NCBI RefSeq assembly: GCF_000785435.2
Contig: NZ_JTDB02000015.1
Location: forward strand, 55,506-119,505
DNA: 64,000 bases
Direction of reading: 5' to 3'
DNA from: Paraburkholderia sacchari
GTDB lineage: Bacteria; Pseudomonadota; Gammaproteobacteria; Burkholderiales; Burkholderiaceae
The notes below the pieces were generated by a model, which worked only from the letters and a program-made list of their open reading frames with translations, did not search any database and was not told the origin of the DNA. Shown in pieces: positions 8,002-15,546 of the stretch. Positions within the stretch are counted from its first letter, which is position 1. Each line of letters begins with the position of its first letter. Made by a program: the position numbers and the translations under genes.

Positions 8002-9245
8002 TGGTCGACGCATTTTCGATTATCGAGTCATACGTTCTCGAACAGATGCCAGCGCGCGCGCCGCGGAATCGCGGCGAAAGTCCGATTCTGCCCAGCGGCT
8101 TGACAGACGAAGACGCGGTTATTCGATGGCTGAAGACGAAAGCAACCGGCGACGGCAGGCTGGCCGAGTCTACGCTCGCGCAATACGTCGTGGAAGCACG
8201 CCGCTTGTTCTGGTACGCGCGATGGATCGCGCGCCCGATCTCCGAATGGACACTCGAAGACGCCGGCAACTATCTCGCGTTCCTGCTCGAACCGGACCGC
8301 GCGGCGATCTGCGAGTTGCGCGTATCGCGCAATGACCCGGCATGGACACCTTTTCGGAAGGCATTGTCGCCCGACTCCGCGCGTCAGTCGCAGGTCATCG
8401 CCGGAAGCCTGTTCAAGTGGCTGGTCGACATGCAGTATCTGCGCGCCAATCCTTTCTCTGGCTTTGGCTTGGCGGGCAAACGGTCGCGTACCTCCAAGCA
8501 AAGTCGCTTCGTTGACCAGTCAGCGCTCGATCTGGCGCGAGCCGCGATCGCCGATCGCGCGTGTGCGTCCGATCGCCAACGCGCCAAGAAGGCCCGCGAT
8601 CTTTTCGTGCTCGACCTCTTCGCGAAGGTCGGGCTGCGTACCTCGGAAGCGACTGGCGCGACGATGGGTTCAGTTCGCTACGCCCAGTTCACTTCAGCGG
8701 AGCGCGAGCGCGATCCGGACGGGCCTACTGGCGTTTGGGTCATCGATGTGACGGCCGGCAAGGGAGGCCACCGCCGGACAGTCTCGTTCGCCGCGGTGAT
8801 GGGGCAGCTGCAAGAATACCGGATTGCCTACGGCCTGCCGTCGTTGCCCATTGAGGGAGAAACCACGCCCCTGATCCTGGGGGCGCGTCGAAGGACGCCA
8901 ACGATCAACGCGACCATTCCCGACTGGCGTATGCGCGGTGTGCGTCAGGACTTGGGCGAATTCGACGGTGTCACCGATCGATCCTCCGTGTATCGGCTCA
9001 TCAAGGGAATCTTCAGGGACGCGCTCACATACTGGGACGCTCGAAGCGCGGTGGATGCAGACCGTTTGCGCCGTGCGTCTACGCACTGGCTACGGCACTC
9101 GTTTGCGAAAAGCCTGGTCGATGCCGGCGCGAGCGTAATGACCGTGTCCCGCAATCTCGGGCATGCCGACATGAACACGACGCTCACATACGTTGACGAC
9201 GAAGAGTTGAAGCGAGCTCGCGAGACTGAGCGCTTGATCGGATGA
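7998..9245 (+). CDS. Tyrosine recombinase (phage-integrase family)
   Basis: 415 residues. The C-terminal catalytic domain shows the usual residues: Arg in LFAKVGLRTSEATG, Lys in TAGKGGHRR, His-x-x-Arg in HWLRHSFAKS, His in LGHADMNTTLTY and the nucleophilic Tyr in LTYVDDEE. The N-terminal half contains a SAM-like core-binding domain (STLAQYVVEARRLFWYARWI). Such enzymes resolve plasmid multimers or move integrative modules. No flanking repeat that would mark an attachment site is obvious. Its 3' end abuts the truncated SRAP gene, so it probably arrived by insertion into that locus. Confidence 0.88.
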   Translation: MMVDAFSIIESYVLEQMPARAPRNRGESPILPSGLTDEDAVIRWLKTKATGDGRLAESTLAQYVVEARRLFWYARWIARPISEWTLEDAGNYLAFLLEPDRAAICELRVSRNDPAWTPFRKALSPDSARQSQVIAGSLFKWLVDMQYLRANPFSGFGLAGKRSRTSKQSRFVDQSALDLARAAIADRACASDRQRAKKARDLFVLDLFAKVGLRTSEATGATMGSVRYAQFTSAERERDPDGPTGVWVIDVTAGKGGHRRTVSFAAVMGQLQEYRIAYGLPSLPIEGETTPLILGARRRTPTINATIPDWRMRGVRQDLGEFDGVTDRSSVYRLIKGIFRDALTYWDARSAVDADRLRRASTHWLRHSFAKSLVDAGASVMTVSRNLGHADMNTTLTYVDDEELKRARETERLIG

Positions 9246-9261
9246 CCCTTTCTGATGGGCA

Positions 9262-9377
9262 TTGGGCGCGGAATTGTCCTTGTAAACCTCATCATCGCGC
9301 AACGGGCTGTCGGGTGGCTCGATGCCGAAGTGCTTGAAGAGCTGGTCGCTGCGCGCGGCAGCGTAGTTCGCGCACAT
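9262..9377 (-). pseudogene. Truncated SRAP/YedK (SOS response-associated peptidase) gene
   Basis: The minus-strand frame starts MCANYAAARSDQLFKHFGIE, then EPPDSPLRDDEVYKDNSAPN. This is the conserved N terminus of the SRAP (HMCES/YedK) family, including the catalytic Cys2 that crosslinks to abasic sites. After about 38 residues similarity ends and the frame runs into antisense of the recombinase gene, so ~80% of the protein is missing. GGGAGACG precedes the ATG and a LexA-type box lies 40 bp upstream, so expression signals survive. End coordinate approximate. Confidence 0.75.
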
Positions 9378-9416
9378 ACTCGTCTCCCTATCGGTGCGCT
9401 TGCCTAGTGTGCTAGC

Positions 9417-9432
9417 CTGTATAAATATACAG
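9417..9432. promoter_or_regulatory. LexA-type SOS box
   Basis: CTGTATAAATATACAG matches the proteobacterial LexA consensus CTGT-N8-ACAG with an AT-rich centre and is followed by TA. It lies between the divergent SRAP remnant (starts 9377) and the gene at 9453, so it could control both. Confidence 0.8.
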
Positions 9433-9452
9433 TACTTTTGTTAGGGCATAAA

Positions 9453-9779
9453 TTGGGGAATGGGCACCATCACTTGCCGCCGCTGACCGCAGCCGACCTC
9501 GCTGAAATCTACGACGAGAATCCGACGCCCATAGTACTTCGTCTGCTTTGGGAGATTCACCGACTTCGTTCGACAATCCTCCGCGCGAACCAAATCCGGC
9601 AAACCATCGGCACGCGCGTAGGCAGGGCGAACACCGTGGGCGAAATGTGGGATCTGTTCGAGGCCGAACTGGATCGCGAGCCGTGTTTGACTGATCCGCC
9701 GACGCCGCGGCAACGCGGTCTGCTGTACGCGGGCGAGACAGAAGGGCGAGCACGACGCCGACCGCGCAACGGCTCCTGA
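9453..9779 (+). CDS. Small protein of unknown function, probably SOS-controlled
   Basis: About 108 residues from TTG 9453, which has AGGG 6 bp upstream; TTG 9438 is an alternative. The sequence (LPPLTAADLAEIYDENPTPI, LRLLWEIHRLRSTILRAN) is soluble and helical with a basic C terminus; no known domain is recognised. The start lies 20 bp after the LexA box, so DNA-damage induction is likely. No membrane segment. Its identity as a real gene rests on codon pattern and the regulatory site. Confidence 0.5.
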   Translation: MGNGHHHLPPLTAADLAEIYDENPTPIVLRLLWEIHRLRSTILRANQIRQTIGTRVGRANTVGEMWDLFEAELDREPCLTDPPTPRQRGLLYAGETEGRARRRPRNGS

Positions 9780-9958
9780 TGGTAACTATCTATGGGAACA
9801 GGGAACCGATCGCGCTCCTTATGTGCATCTGGATCACCGTTGCCTTTCAGTGCCTTGCCTGACAAGGCGGGATCGCAAGAGTGTTGCCTTTGGAATTTGA
9901 CGGGTGTTGCGTTTGGGTGATGCCTTGCCGCTCGGACAAAGGCGTTAGGGAGACTTCC
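9780..9958. other. Intergenic stretch, nothing recognised
   Basis: Only a short CCTTG-CAAGG hairpin near 9853 was noticed, and the AGGGAGA ribosome binding site of the ligase gene at 9947-9953. Confidence 0.4.
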
Positions 9959-10609
9959 ATGGAACTGGAGCGGCCGATCAAACCTTCCGACCTGATGCAC
10001 GCGACGCTGCGCCGGCGACCCTTCTCCCACGACGACTGGCTGTACGAATGGAAGGTGGACGGGTTCAGATGTCTTGTCGATAAATGGGGCGACAAAGTAG
10101 CGATAACCAGCCGGCAAGGAAAGCCCTTCAACCATTCATTTCCCGAAATTGCGGAAGCGGTTGCTGCCGTCCCCGGAGATTTCGTGTGGGACAGCGAGCT
10201 TGCAATCGGTGACGGTCGCGGGGCGACGGCTTTCGGGCAACTGATGGAGCGTTTAAGCACGACGTCACCGCGGAATATTCCGGCGGCCGTTCGCCGACAC
10301 CCAGCACGGATTTTCGTGTTCGACATGCTCCTTTCGGGCAAGCGCGATTTGCGCCAACTGGAGCTTACGGAGCGGAAGGCTCATCTGCGGGATGCCTTTG
10401 ACAACACAGAGCGGCTCGTCTATCTCACAGACGTCGAATGCGTCGGCGAACTCGTTTTTGAGCAGGTAAAAATCCACGACTTTGAGGGTATGGTTGCGAA
10501 GCGAAAGTCATCGATTTACACCCGCGGACGGTCTCTCAACTGGATCAAGATCAAGAACCCAGATTACAGCCGACCGGCAGCGCTAGGCTTTGGTCATACC
10601 GGCGAGTAG
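9959..10609 (+). CDS. ATP-dependent DNA ligase, catalytic domain only
   Basis: 216 residues from the ATG at 9959, which has AGGGAGA upstream. Motif I is YEWKVDGFR (Lys forms the AMP adduct). WDSELAIGDGRG, RIFVFDMLL, DFEGMVAKRKSSIYTRGRS and WIKIKNPDY follow in the order of the LigD/LigC-type nucleotidyltransferase fold. The protein ends right after motif V, so the C-terminal OB-fold domain needed for efficient nick sealing is absent. No Ku gene is in the window. It could seal nicks with help from another protein, or be a remnant; reading frame and motifs are intact. Confidence 0.85.
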   Translation: MELERPIKPSDLMHATLRRRPFSHDDWLYEWKVDGFRCLVDKWGDKVAITSRQGKPFNHSFPEIAEAVAAVPGDFVWDSELAIGDGRGATAFGQLMERLSTTSPRNIPAAVRRHPARIFVFDMLLSGKRDLRQLELTERKAHLRDAFDNTERLVYLTDVECVGELVFEQVKIHDFEGMVAKRKSSIYTRGRSLNWIKIKNPDYSRPAALGFGHTGE

Positions 10610-10764
10610 CGTAGCTTCGAAAAGCAACGCTCGTACGACGCTCGGGGTGCCGACGCCACCGCCGAATGTCCCTAACCGACCCTCAAGGGACAGTCGAGTC
10701 GCTCGCAAGCGGTGCTTGCATTTGAATCCAGCCGTGCTTGCAATCGACGCGGGGCGTGCGCCAA

Positions 10765-10795
10765 ACGTAAAAGCCCCGCAATCAGTGGGCTCGGT
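10765..10795 (-). terminator. Possible intrinsic terminator (minus strand)
   Basis: Read on the minus strand, GAGCCC-N9-GGGGCTTTT forms a short GC stem with a T run just after the stop of the exported-protein gene. The rest of 10610-10812 contains nothing I recognise. Confidence 0.45.
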
Positions 10796-10812
10796 TCATT
10801 CTGCAACGGCAA

Positions 10813-11505
10813 TCAGCGGCCGAACGATTTCAACCGCTTGTCCCCCAAGTAATCAAAGAGAATCTGAACCGATGCTTCGAGCGGCAACTTATCTCCCTTG
10901 TGTTCAACGGCCGGATCAATGGCACGCAGCCGCTTCATGACGTCCGCTCGCTGCTTCGGAGAAAGGACGATCCCATCGACACGGCCAGAACTATCGTTGT
11001 GCGGTGAGGCTTGGCTCGATGACACCACGCCAACCATTAGCATCTGCCACGCATTGTCGACTTGCACATTGATATCCGACAACGCCTGAGCTTGCTCGCC
11101 TTCCTTCATCTGCTGACCATTCAGGGACGCCTCTAGCATTTTTGCCATTCGATCTTGCTCTCCCTGCAATACCGAAACGCCGTTTATTACTCCGATCGCC
11201 GAGAGTGTGATGCCCTTGTTGGACGACTTATCGTAGCCATTGAGGTACAGACGAGCGCATTCATAGTCGCCCTCCGCATACTTCATCCCTGTCAGCAGCT
11301 CGGTTGCATTGAAATGCTGCTGAACCTTCAAGCCCGCGGCCTTTGCTTCGTCGCGCGCGGTTTTCACCGACTGCAGCGCGTTCGTGAGCGCGACGTAGTA
11401 CCCGTATACATCGTCCACGTCTGCCGGCGTCGTTGCCAGACACATTGCTGAAGCGTGGGCAGTCGCTGCCGCGAACACACCCATCACCATCACTTTGGCG
11501 AGCAT
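10813..11505 (-). CDS. Exported protein of unknown function
   Basis: 230 residues from the ATG at 11505 (GGGGA upstream). A typical signal peptide (MLAKVMVMGVFAAATAHASA) is followed by a mature part with helical Gln/Glu/Ala-rich stretches and two cysteines (one next to the cleavage point, one in YECARLYLNGYD). It would be periplasmic. The C-terminal region (SPKQRADVMKRLRAIDPAVE) is amphipathic. No family recognised. It lies downstream of the relaxase gene on the same strand, with a 14-bp element between, so it may belong to the transfer region. Confidence 0.65.
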   Translation of the reverse strand: MLAKVMVMGVFAAATAHASAMCLATTPADVDDVYGYYVALTNALQSVKTARDEAKAAGLKVQQHFNATELLTGMKYAEGDYECARLYLNGYDKSSNKGITLSAIGVINGVSVLQGEQDRMAKMLEASLNGQQMKEGEQAQALSDINVQVDNAWQMLMVGVVSSSQASPHNDSSGRVDGIVLSPKQRADVMKRLRAIDPAVEHKGDKLPLEASVQILFDYLGDKRLKSFGR

Positions 11506-11698
11506 TTCAATCCCCGAGGTCGTCGATTTTTGGAGGACGCTACCACATTTCCCTCGCACATGGGCCATCAATGCTGATGGACGACTCAGACAGAGGACAA
11601 CATCGGACTCATTGCGACGCGCCGCTCGTGTGCCTCTCGCGCGTCGTCAATGCGCTTGATTAGGTCGGCCCGACCCGGTAGTGCCGCTGCGCGTAGAC

Positions 11699-11712
11699 TT
11701 CTGACGTTGGAA
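11699..11712 (+). repeat. TTCTGACGTTGGAA dispersed element, copy 4
   Basis: Exact copy between the exported-protein gene and the relaxase gene. Confidence 0.9.
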
Positions 11713-11739
11713 AAACGCACACGAGTGCGCTTCCAACGC

Positions 11740-13917
11740 CTATCGGCCGCTCCGACCAGTTCGGTCCTTGGGTTGCGAGACAGAGGCATTACCGCCACGA
11801 TACTTGATCGTCACCCGCTTTCCTTGCTCGGGCGTCAAATCAAAAGCGCTCCGATCGTGGATGACCACTCGATGCCGTCCCACGTCTTGCGCGATGTACC
11901 GTGCGTTCTGCGCGATGACGGTACCGGTGTAGCTTGCTCGGTCCGTTGCGGCGCTCTCGAACTGAGCCTTGCGATCCACGCTTCGAGCCAACGCTTCTAT
12001 GTCTTGCGCATTCGCGGACACGTTCGGCGTGAGCGGTGCGACGCGCCTGTCCAAGCGCTCTGGAATATGCATGTGAGCAAGTTGCGCCTTGGCCGAAAGC
12101 TCGTCGCGTATTTGCTGCTCAAGTCCGCGAAGCTCAGAATTGTGGATGGTGATGCCTTGCTCGACAGCCATGCGCACCACACGTTCTTTGAAGGCGAAGT
12201 CGCCGCCCGCGATTCGTAACCCGTCCTTCCACTTCTCGGCGCCATATTGAAGAGTCATAGCCAATGCGTCGTCGGCTACCTCCTTTCGCCCGAACGTGAG
12301 GCGCGCGCCTTCGTCGCGGAATGCGGGCTTGCCGTCATCAAAGGTGTAGCTGACGTTGCCGTTCTTCGCGACCTTCCACATCAGATTACCCAGCGGACGG
12401 ATCGACGGATCGGAGTCCACCGGAGTCGCCGCGGCGATCGCGTTCTCCTTCTCGGCAAGTGCATCGCGAGCCTCCTTCTTTTTGCTATCACGTCCGTCCT
12501 GATAAACCATACCTCGCAATGCACTTATTGCGGCGTCGTCGCCCAGCTGCGCCTGTGCCTCGACCCATTCGCGCCACGACGGCACGGGTGGAAGCAACTG
12601 GTTCCTCAGCGTGCGCTCTCCACGGATCTGCTGCACGAGTTGTTGCCGCGCCTTTGTCATCGTGAGCTTGGCGACCATGTACGCCTGCTGCTTTTGCGTT
12701 GGCGAAAGCGCTGCGTCGGCCTGTATGGCTGCGCGGCGTGCGAGATACTCTTCCCGCAATTCGGCGAACCTGCGTTTGTCCTCGGCGACGAATGGTTGCA
12801 GAGCCTGACGCGCAATGTCTTGATGCTGACGTGCCTCCCGATCTGCCTGCTTGTACCGTTCGTACAGCGCGTCACGAATTGCCTTCCGCGCGAGTCGCGA
12901 CTCCAGCCGCTTATGCGGGTCGCGTTTGTAGGTGCGCTTCGGCTCTTCGAGTTTCAGATCCGGTGACGGAGCCTCGTACTTGCCCCATTTGGCTTCCAGT
13001 TCACCACGCTTCAGGAACCGGAACGCTGCGGACGCACTGACGGCCATCGGCTTGCCGAGCTTTTCGGGCCGATCGTCGCTCACGTCAACGACCTTCAAAC
13101 CTCCCCCGCCGGCATCGCGCAACTCCAACCCATACTTGGCAAGCGCTCGATGAACGTCGTTCCATCCTGTTGTCTTGGTGTCCGCGAGCACGCGCTTTAG
13201 CTCGGCGGCTGGTTCGCGCTTGCACCAGGTTTCCAGCGATTCCTCGCCCGACCAGACTTCGGCCTGTTTTGCGCCGGGGCGCGTCGGAACGATATCCGGG
13301 TCTGCGTAGTCGTCGTTGCGAATAATCTGCTTCGAACCGTTGACCTCCACGACTTGATAGATCCCATTGTCGTGGTGCCATCCATATTTGATTTCGATCT
13401 CTCGCGCGGCCTTATGGAGCGTCGCGTGGGCGAACTCCAGATGTTGCGATTTATAGGTTGTCGGGTGGACCCGATTCACCTCAATGTGCGCGTGGATATT
13501 GTCTGTGTTGGCGTGAATCGCAACGATGTATTGATGCTCTGAAAGTCCCAGCGCCGACAGAGTTTCGCGCGCAGCAGCAAAGATATCCTCAGTGTTCGGC
13601 CGCTCGTGCTCTGGCCACGAAAGGATGTAGTGATACACCGGATTCTGCACACGCCGATTCTTTCGGGCCACGCCGGACATTTCCACGGGCGCCGTGGCAA
13701 GCGAATCAAGATTGCCAATCTCAACCCCGATGGTCTTCTCGACGTTCTCGCCCATTGCATTCAGAACGCTTTCGGCGGTGATGTATTGGGTCAGACGGTC
13801 CCAACTGGTTTTGGTCGGAGCCTCACCGGATTGCTGAATGCCTTCCGTCACGTACTTGGCAAGCTGCTGAAATGAGGACCGGCCATCGCGCCGATTCGGA
13901 GCAACTTTGACGATCAT
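11740..13917 (-). CDS. traI: MOB-P conjugative relaxase (TraI-like) with LPD7 and KfrB-like domains
   Basis: 725 residues. The N terminus parallels RP4 TraI: MIVKVAP, then QQLAKYVTEG with Tyr22 at the position of the catalytic tyrosine, and motif III HANTDNIHAHIEVNRVHP with the metal-binding histidines. It nicks oriT, stays covalently on the 5' end and is exported with the strand. Middle: a charged coiled region (~residues 320-480). Residues ~505-605 form an LPD7-type domain; residues ~660-715 form a KfrB-like domain (YTGTVIAQNARYIAQDVGRH). The start at 13917 is fixed by GGGGAGGAAAGCT and by a 4-bp overlap with traJ. An upstream in-frame extension lacks family similarity. Confidence 0.93.
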   Translation of the reverse strand: MIVKVAPNRRDGRSSFQQLAKYVTEGIQQSGEAPTKTSWDRLTQYITAESVLNAMGENVEKTIGVEIGNLDSLATAPVEMSGVARKNRRVQNPVYHYILSWPEHERPNTEDIFAAARETLSALGLSEHQYIVAIHANTDNIHAHIEVNRVHPTTYKSQHLEFAHATLHKAAREIEIKYGWHHDNGIYQVVEVNGSKQIIRNDDYADPDIVPTRPGAKQAEVWSGEESLETWCKREPAAELKRVLADTKTTGWNDVHRALAKYGLELRDAGGGGLKVVDVSDDRPEKLGKPMAVSASAAFRFLKRGELEAKWGKYEAPSPDLKLEEPKRTYKRDPHKRLESRLARKAIRDALYERYKQADREARQHQDIARQALQPFVAEDKRRFAELREEYLARRAAIQADAALSPTQKQQAYMVAKLTMTKARQQLVQQIRGERTLRNQLLPPVPSWREWVEAQAQLGDDAAISALRGMVYQDGRDSKKKEARDALAEKENAIAAATPVDSDPSIRPLGNLMWKVAKNGNVSYTFDDGKPAFRDEGARLTFGRKEVADDALAMTLQYGAEKWKDGLRIAGGDFAFKERVVRMAVEQGITIHNSELRGLEQQIRDELSAKAQLAHMHIPERLDRRVAPLTPNVSANAQDIEALARSVDRKAQFESAATDRASYTGTVIAQNARYIAQDVGRHRVVIHDRSAFDLTPEQGKRVTIKYRGGNASVSQPKDRTGRSGR

Positions 13918-14231
13918 AGCTTTCCTCCCCGCTCCCATACGGTGAGCAGGTTCTGTACGACCGCGTCCAGTCCCGCTTGTAGCGTCTCGGGCGCCAGGCT
14001 CGTCCGGGCGTGATACAGCCGGCGCAACTCTGCGGAGCAAAACCGCAGCTGTTCGATAGCATCTAACTCCGATGTGCTTCGCATCGACTTTCCCAGCATC
14101 GAGCGCAGAGCGAATTCCGAGAGCGTGAGATTTCGCTCTTCCGCCCTGCTGGATATCCACTTCTTCTCGTCCGGCGTGACGCGGAGCTTTATCACTTCGG
14201 AACGCGCGTTAGCTACCTTCTTGAAAGTCAC
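13914..14231 (-). CDS. traJ: TraJ/MobC-like relaxosome accessory protein
   Basis: 105 residues, GTG start with AAAGGA about 8 bp upstream. The N-terminal half looks like a ribbon-helix-helix (EVIKLRVTPDEKKWISSRAE, then NLTLSEFALRSML) and the C-terminal half is helical. In MOB-P systems such proteins bind the inverted repeat beside nic and load the relaxase. It overlaps traI (ATGA) and begins directly next to the oriT-type sequence, exactly the RP4 traJ position. Confidence 0.82.
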   Translation of the reverse strand: MTFKKVANARSEVIKLRVTPDEKKWISSRAEERNLTLSEFALRSMLGKSMRSTSELDAIEQLRFCSAELRRLYHARTSLAPETLQAGLDAVVQNLLTVWERGGKL

Positions 14232-14251
14232 TTTTTTATTCCTTTGAAGTA

Positions 14252-14492
14252 CGGGTCTCGGGGCGAAGCCCTGAGTTCAACCAGAAGGACGAAAGCGCGA
14301 AGGGGGCCGAAGGCCACCGAGTGCTTTCGTCCGGTGTGGCAACAACGCTTGCGTTGTGGCCACATCTGGCATCCTGTCCTCAAGGTGTTGGGGTGAGCAG
14401 TGGAACATTGCGTAGAAGATTGCGTGGAACTTCCAGCGCAATCTCACGCAGACCATCGGGGTGAGTTCGTCGTGGCCTGCCACGACGAACTT
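14252..14492 (+). other. oriT: oriT: origin of conjugative transfer with nic site
   Basis: CATCCTGT at 14370-14377 fits the MOB-P nic consensus YATCCTG|Y, placing the nick after G14376. A 14-bp inverted repeat with one mismatch (14335-14348 / 14351-14364) ends 5 bp before it, as the TraJ site does in RP4. Further structure: GGACGAAAGC at 14287-14296 mirrored at 14323-14332, a GGGC-GAA-GCCC hairpin near 14260, GGCC-GAA-GGCC near 14305, and a perfect 12-bp palindrome with a 2-nt centre at 14465-14490. It lies between divergent traJ and the gene at 14613. The stretch 14493-14612 holds the leftward half of a TGATAT promoter element. Confidence 0.82.
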
Positions 14493-14612
14493 CCCGTTCA
14501 GCACCCGTAGGGTGCCGCGATGTAGCTACCCGCACACCTTTTCGTCAATCATTGTGGTGATATTATATTAGTTCGATAGTGGACGGATTAGGGAAGTGCG
14601 GCGAGGACAACT

Positions 14613-15527
14613 ATGGCGACCAGAATGAAGTTCGAAAAGGGCGATATCGAGGTAGCTCGCCAACGATTGCTGGAGGCAATCTATAGCGAACTGCCTGACG
14701 ATCGTTTTCTGAAACGTGACGCGGTCAAACAGTTGCTTAGTACGTTGATCGCTGCACGGGAGCGGGGATTGGCATTCGAGAAGATCGCGGACATTCTCAA
14801 GCAGGCGGGCCTGGACCTTCCGGTTGAGACGTTGCGCAGCTACTTCTTCGAGCTGAAGACGGATGCCGAGCTGGCAGCGGAGAACGTCCGTCATGCGAAG
14901 AAAATCGCGCAGACCCGTGCGGCTATCCAGAATAAGGTGCTGGAGCTGCACACCGAGCATGGGAACGAGCTTGCCGCGAAGCGTGCCCGACTGACCCAGG
15001 CGAAGCCGCAATTCGTCAATGCGTTCGGCGCCGGCGAGTTAGAACCGGCAAGCCGCCCAAGCTCACAAAGGCCGGAAGAACCTCGTCCACCCAAAAGGAT
15101 TTTGAAAGCTGAAATCGCGCGACCGGCTTCGCCGGCCGCGCCGCTTCAAGAGCCTGCGGCTCTTGAAGCGGCGCGGATGATTAGTGAAGGGGAGGGGGCG
15201 GCTAACGCCGAGGACAAGTCAACCGAAATTGCGATTCCAACGTCAGAAAACCGAACGCGGGCTACGCCCGCGAAAAATAGTGAAGGAGAGGTGGCCTTGA
15301 CGCTGACGGCCATTGAAGAAGCGAGCAGGGCAACGGAAGACCGAACCGAGCTGCTTGACGACGTGGAACTAAGGGAAGGGGAGTTGGTGTACTACGTGTC
15401 GGGGCAACCGTTCCACGGCCTGCTTTCCCAACGGCAGATCCGGCTCCTGCGCACGGTCGGGCGCATCATTGCGCCGACCAAGGGAAGATCCAGCAAGGAC
15501 TTTGTCGCGATGCCTACCAAGCTGTAG
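14613..15527 (+). CDS. oriT-flanking protein, probable mobilisation accessory
   Basis: 304 residues, divergent from traJ across oriT, the position of RP4 traK. Residues 1-125 are helical and basic (ARQRLLEAIYSELPDDRFLK, FEKIADILKQAGLDLPVETL with a helix-turn-helix look). Residues ~130-240 are a Pro/Ala/Glu-rich linker. Residues ~245-304 form a small C-terminal domain (EGELVYYVSGQPFHGLLSQR). The linker DNA contains a perfect 19-bp hairpin, two smaller hairpins and a 14-bp dispersed element, so it looks like inserted sequence that kept the frame. Role in oriT binding is inferred from position and basic helices. Confidence 0.7.
   Translation: MATRMKFEKGDIEVARQRLLEAIYSELPDDRFLKRDAVKQLLSTLIAARERGLAFEKIADILKQAGLDLPVETLRSYFFELKTDAELAAENVRHAKKIAQTRAAIQNKVLELHTEHGNELAAKRARLTQAKPQFVNAFGAGELEPASRPSSQRPEEPRPPKRILKAEIARPASPAAPLQEPAALEAARMISEGEGAANAEDKSTEIAIPTSENRTRATPAKNSEGEVALTLTAIEEASRATEDRTELLDDVELREGELVYYVSGQPFHGLLSQRQIRLLRTVGRIIAPTKGRSSKDFVAMPTKL
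15136..15176. repeat. Perfect 19-bp inverted repeat inside a coding sequence
   Basis: The arms 15136-15154 and 15158-15176 are exactly complementary around a TGC loop. The hairpin encodes part of the Pro/Ala linker of the oriT-flanking protein. Companion hairpins are CCGGC-TTC-GCCGG just upstream and CGCGGGC-TAC-GCCCGCG at 15256-15272. Confidence 0.9.
15235..15248 (-). repeat. TTCTGACGTTGGAA dispersed element, copy 5 (reverse, intragenic)
   Basis: Exact copy inside the oriT-flanking gene; read in frame it encodes I-P-T-S-E. Confidence 0.9.
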
Positions 15528-15546
15528 GAAAGCTGGGCGAGGGTGC

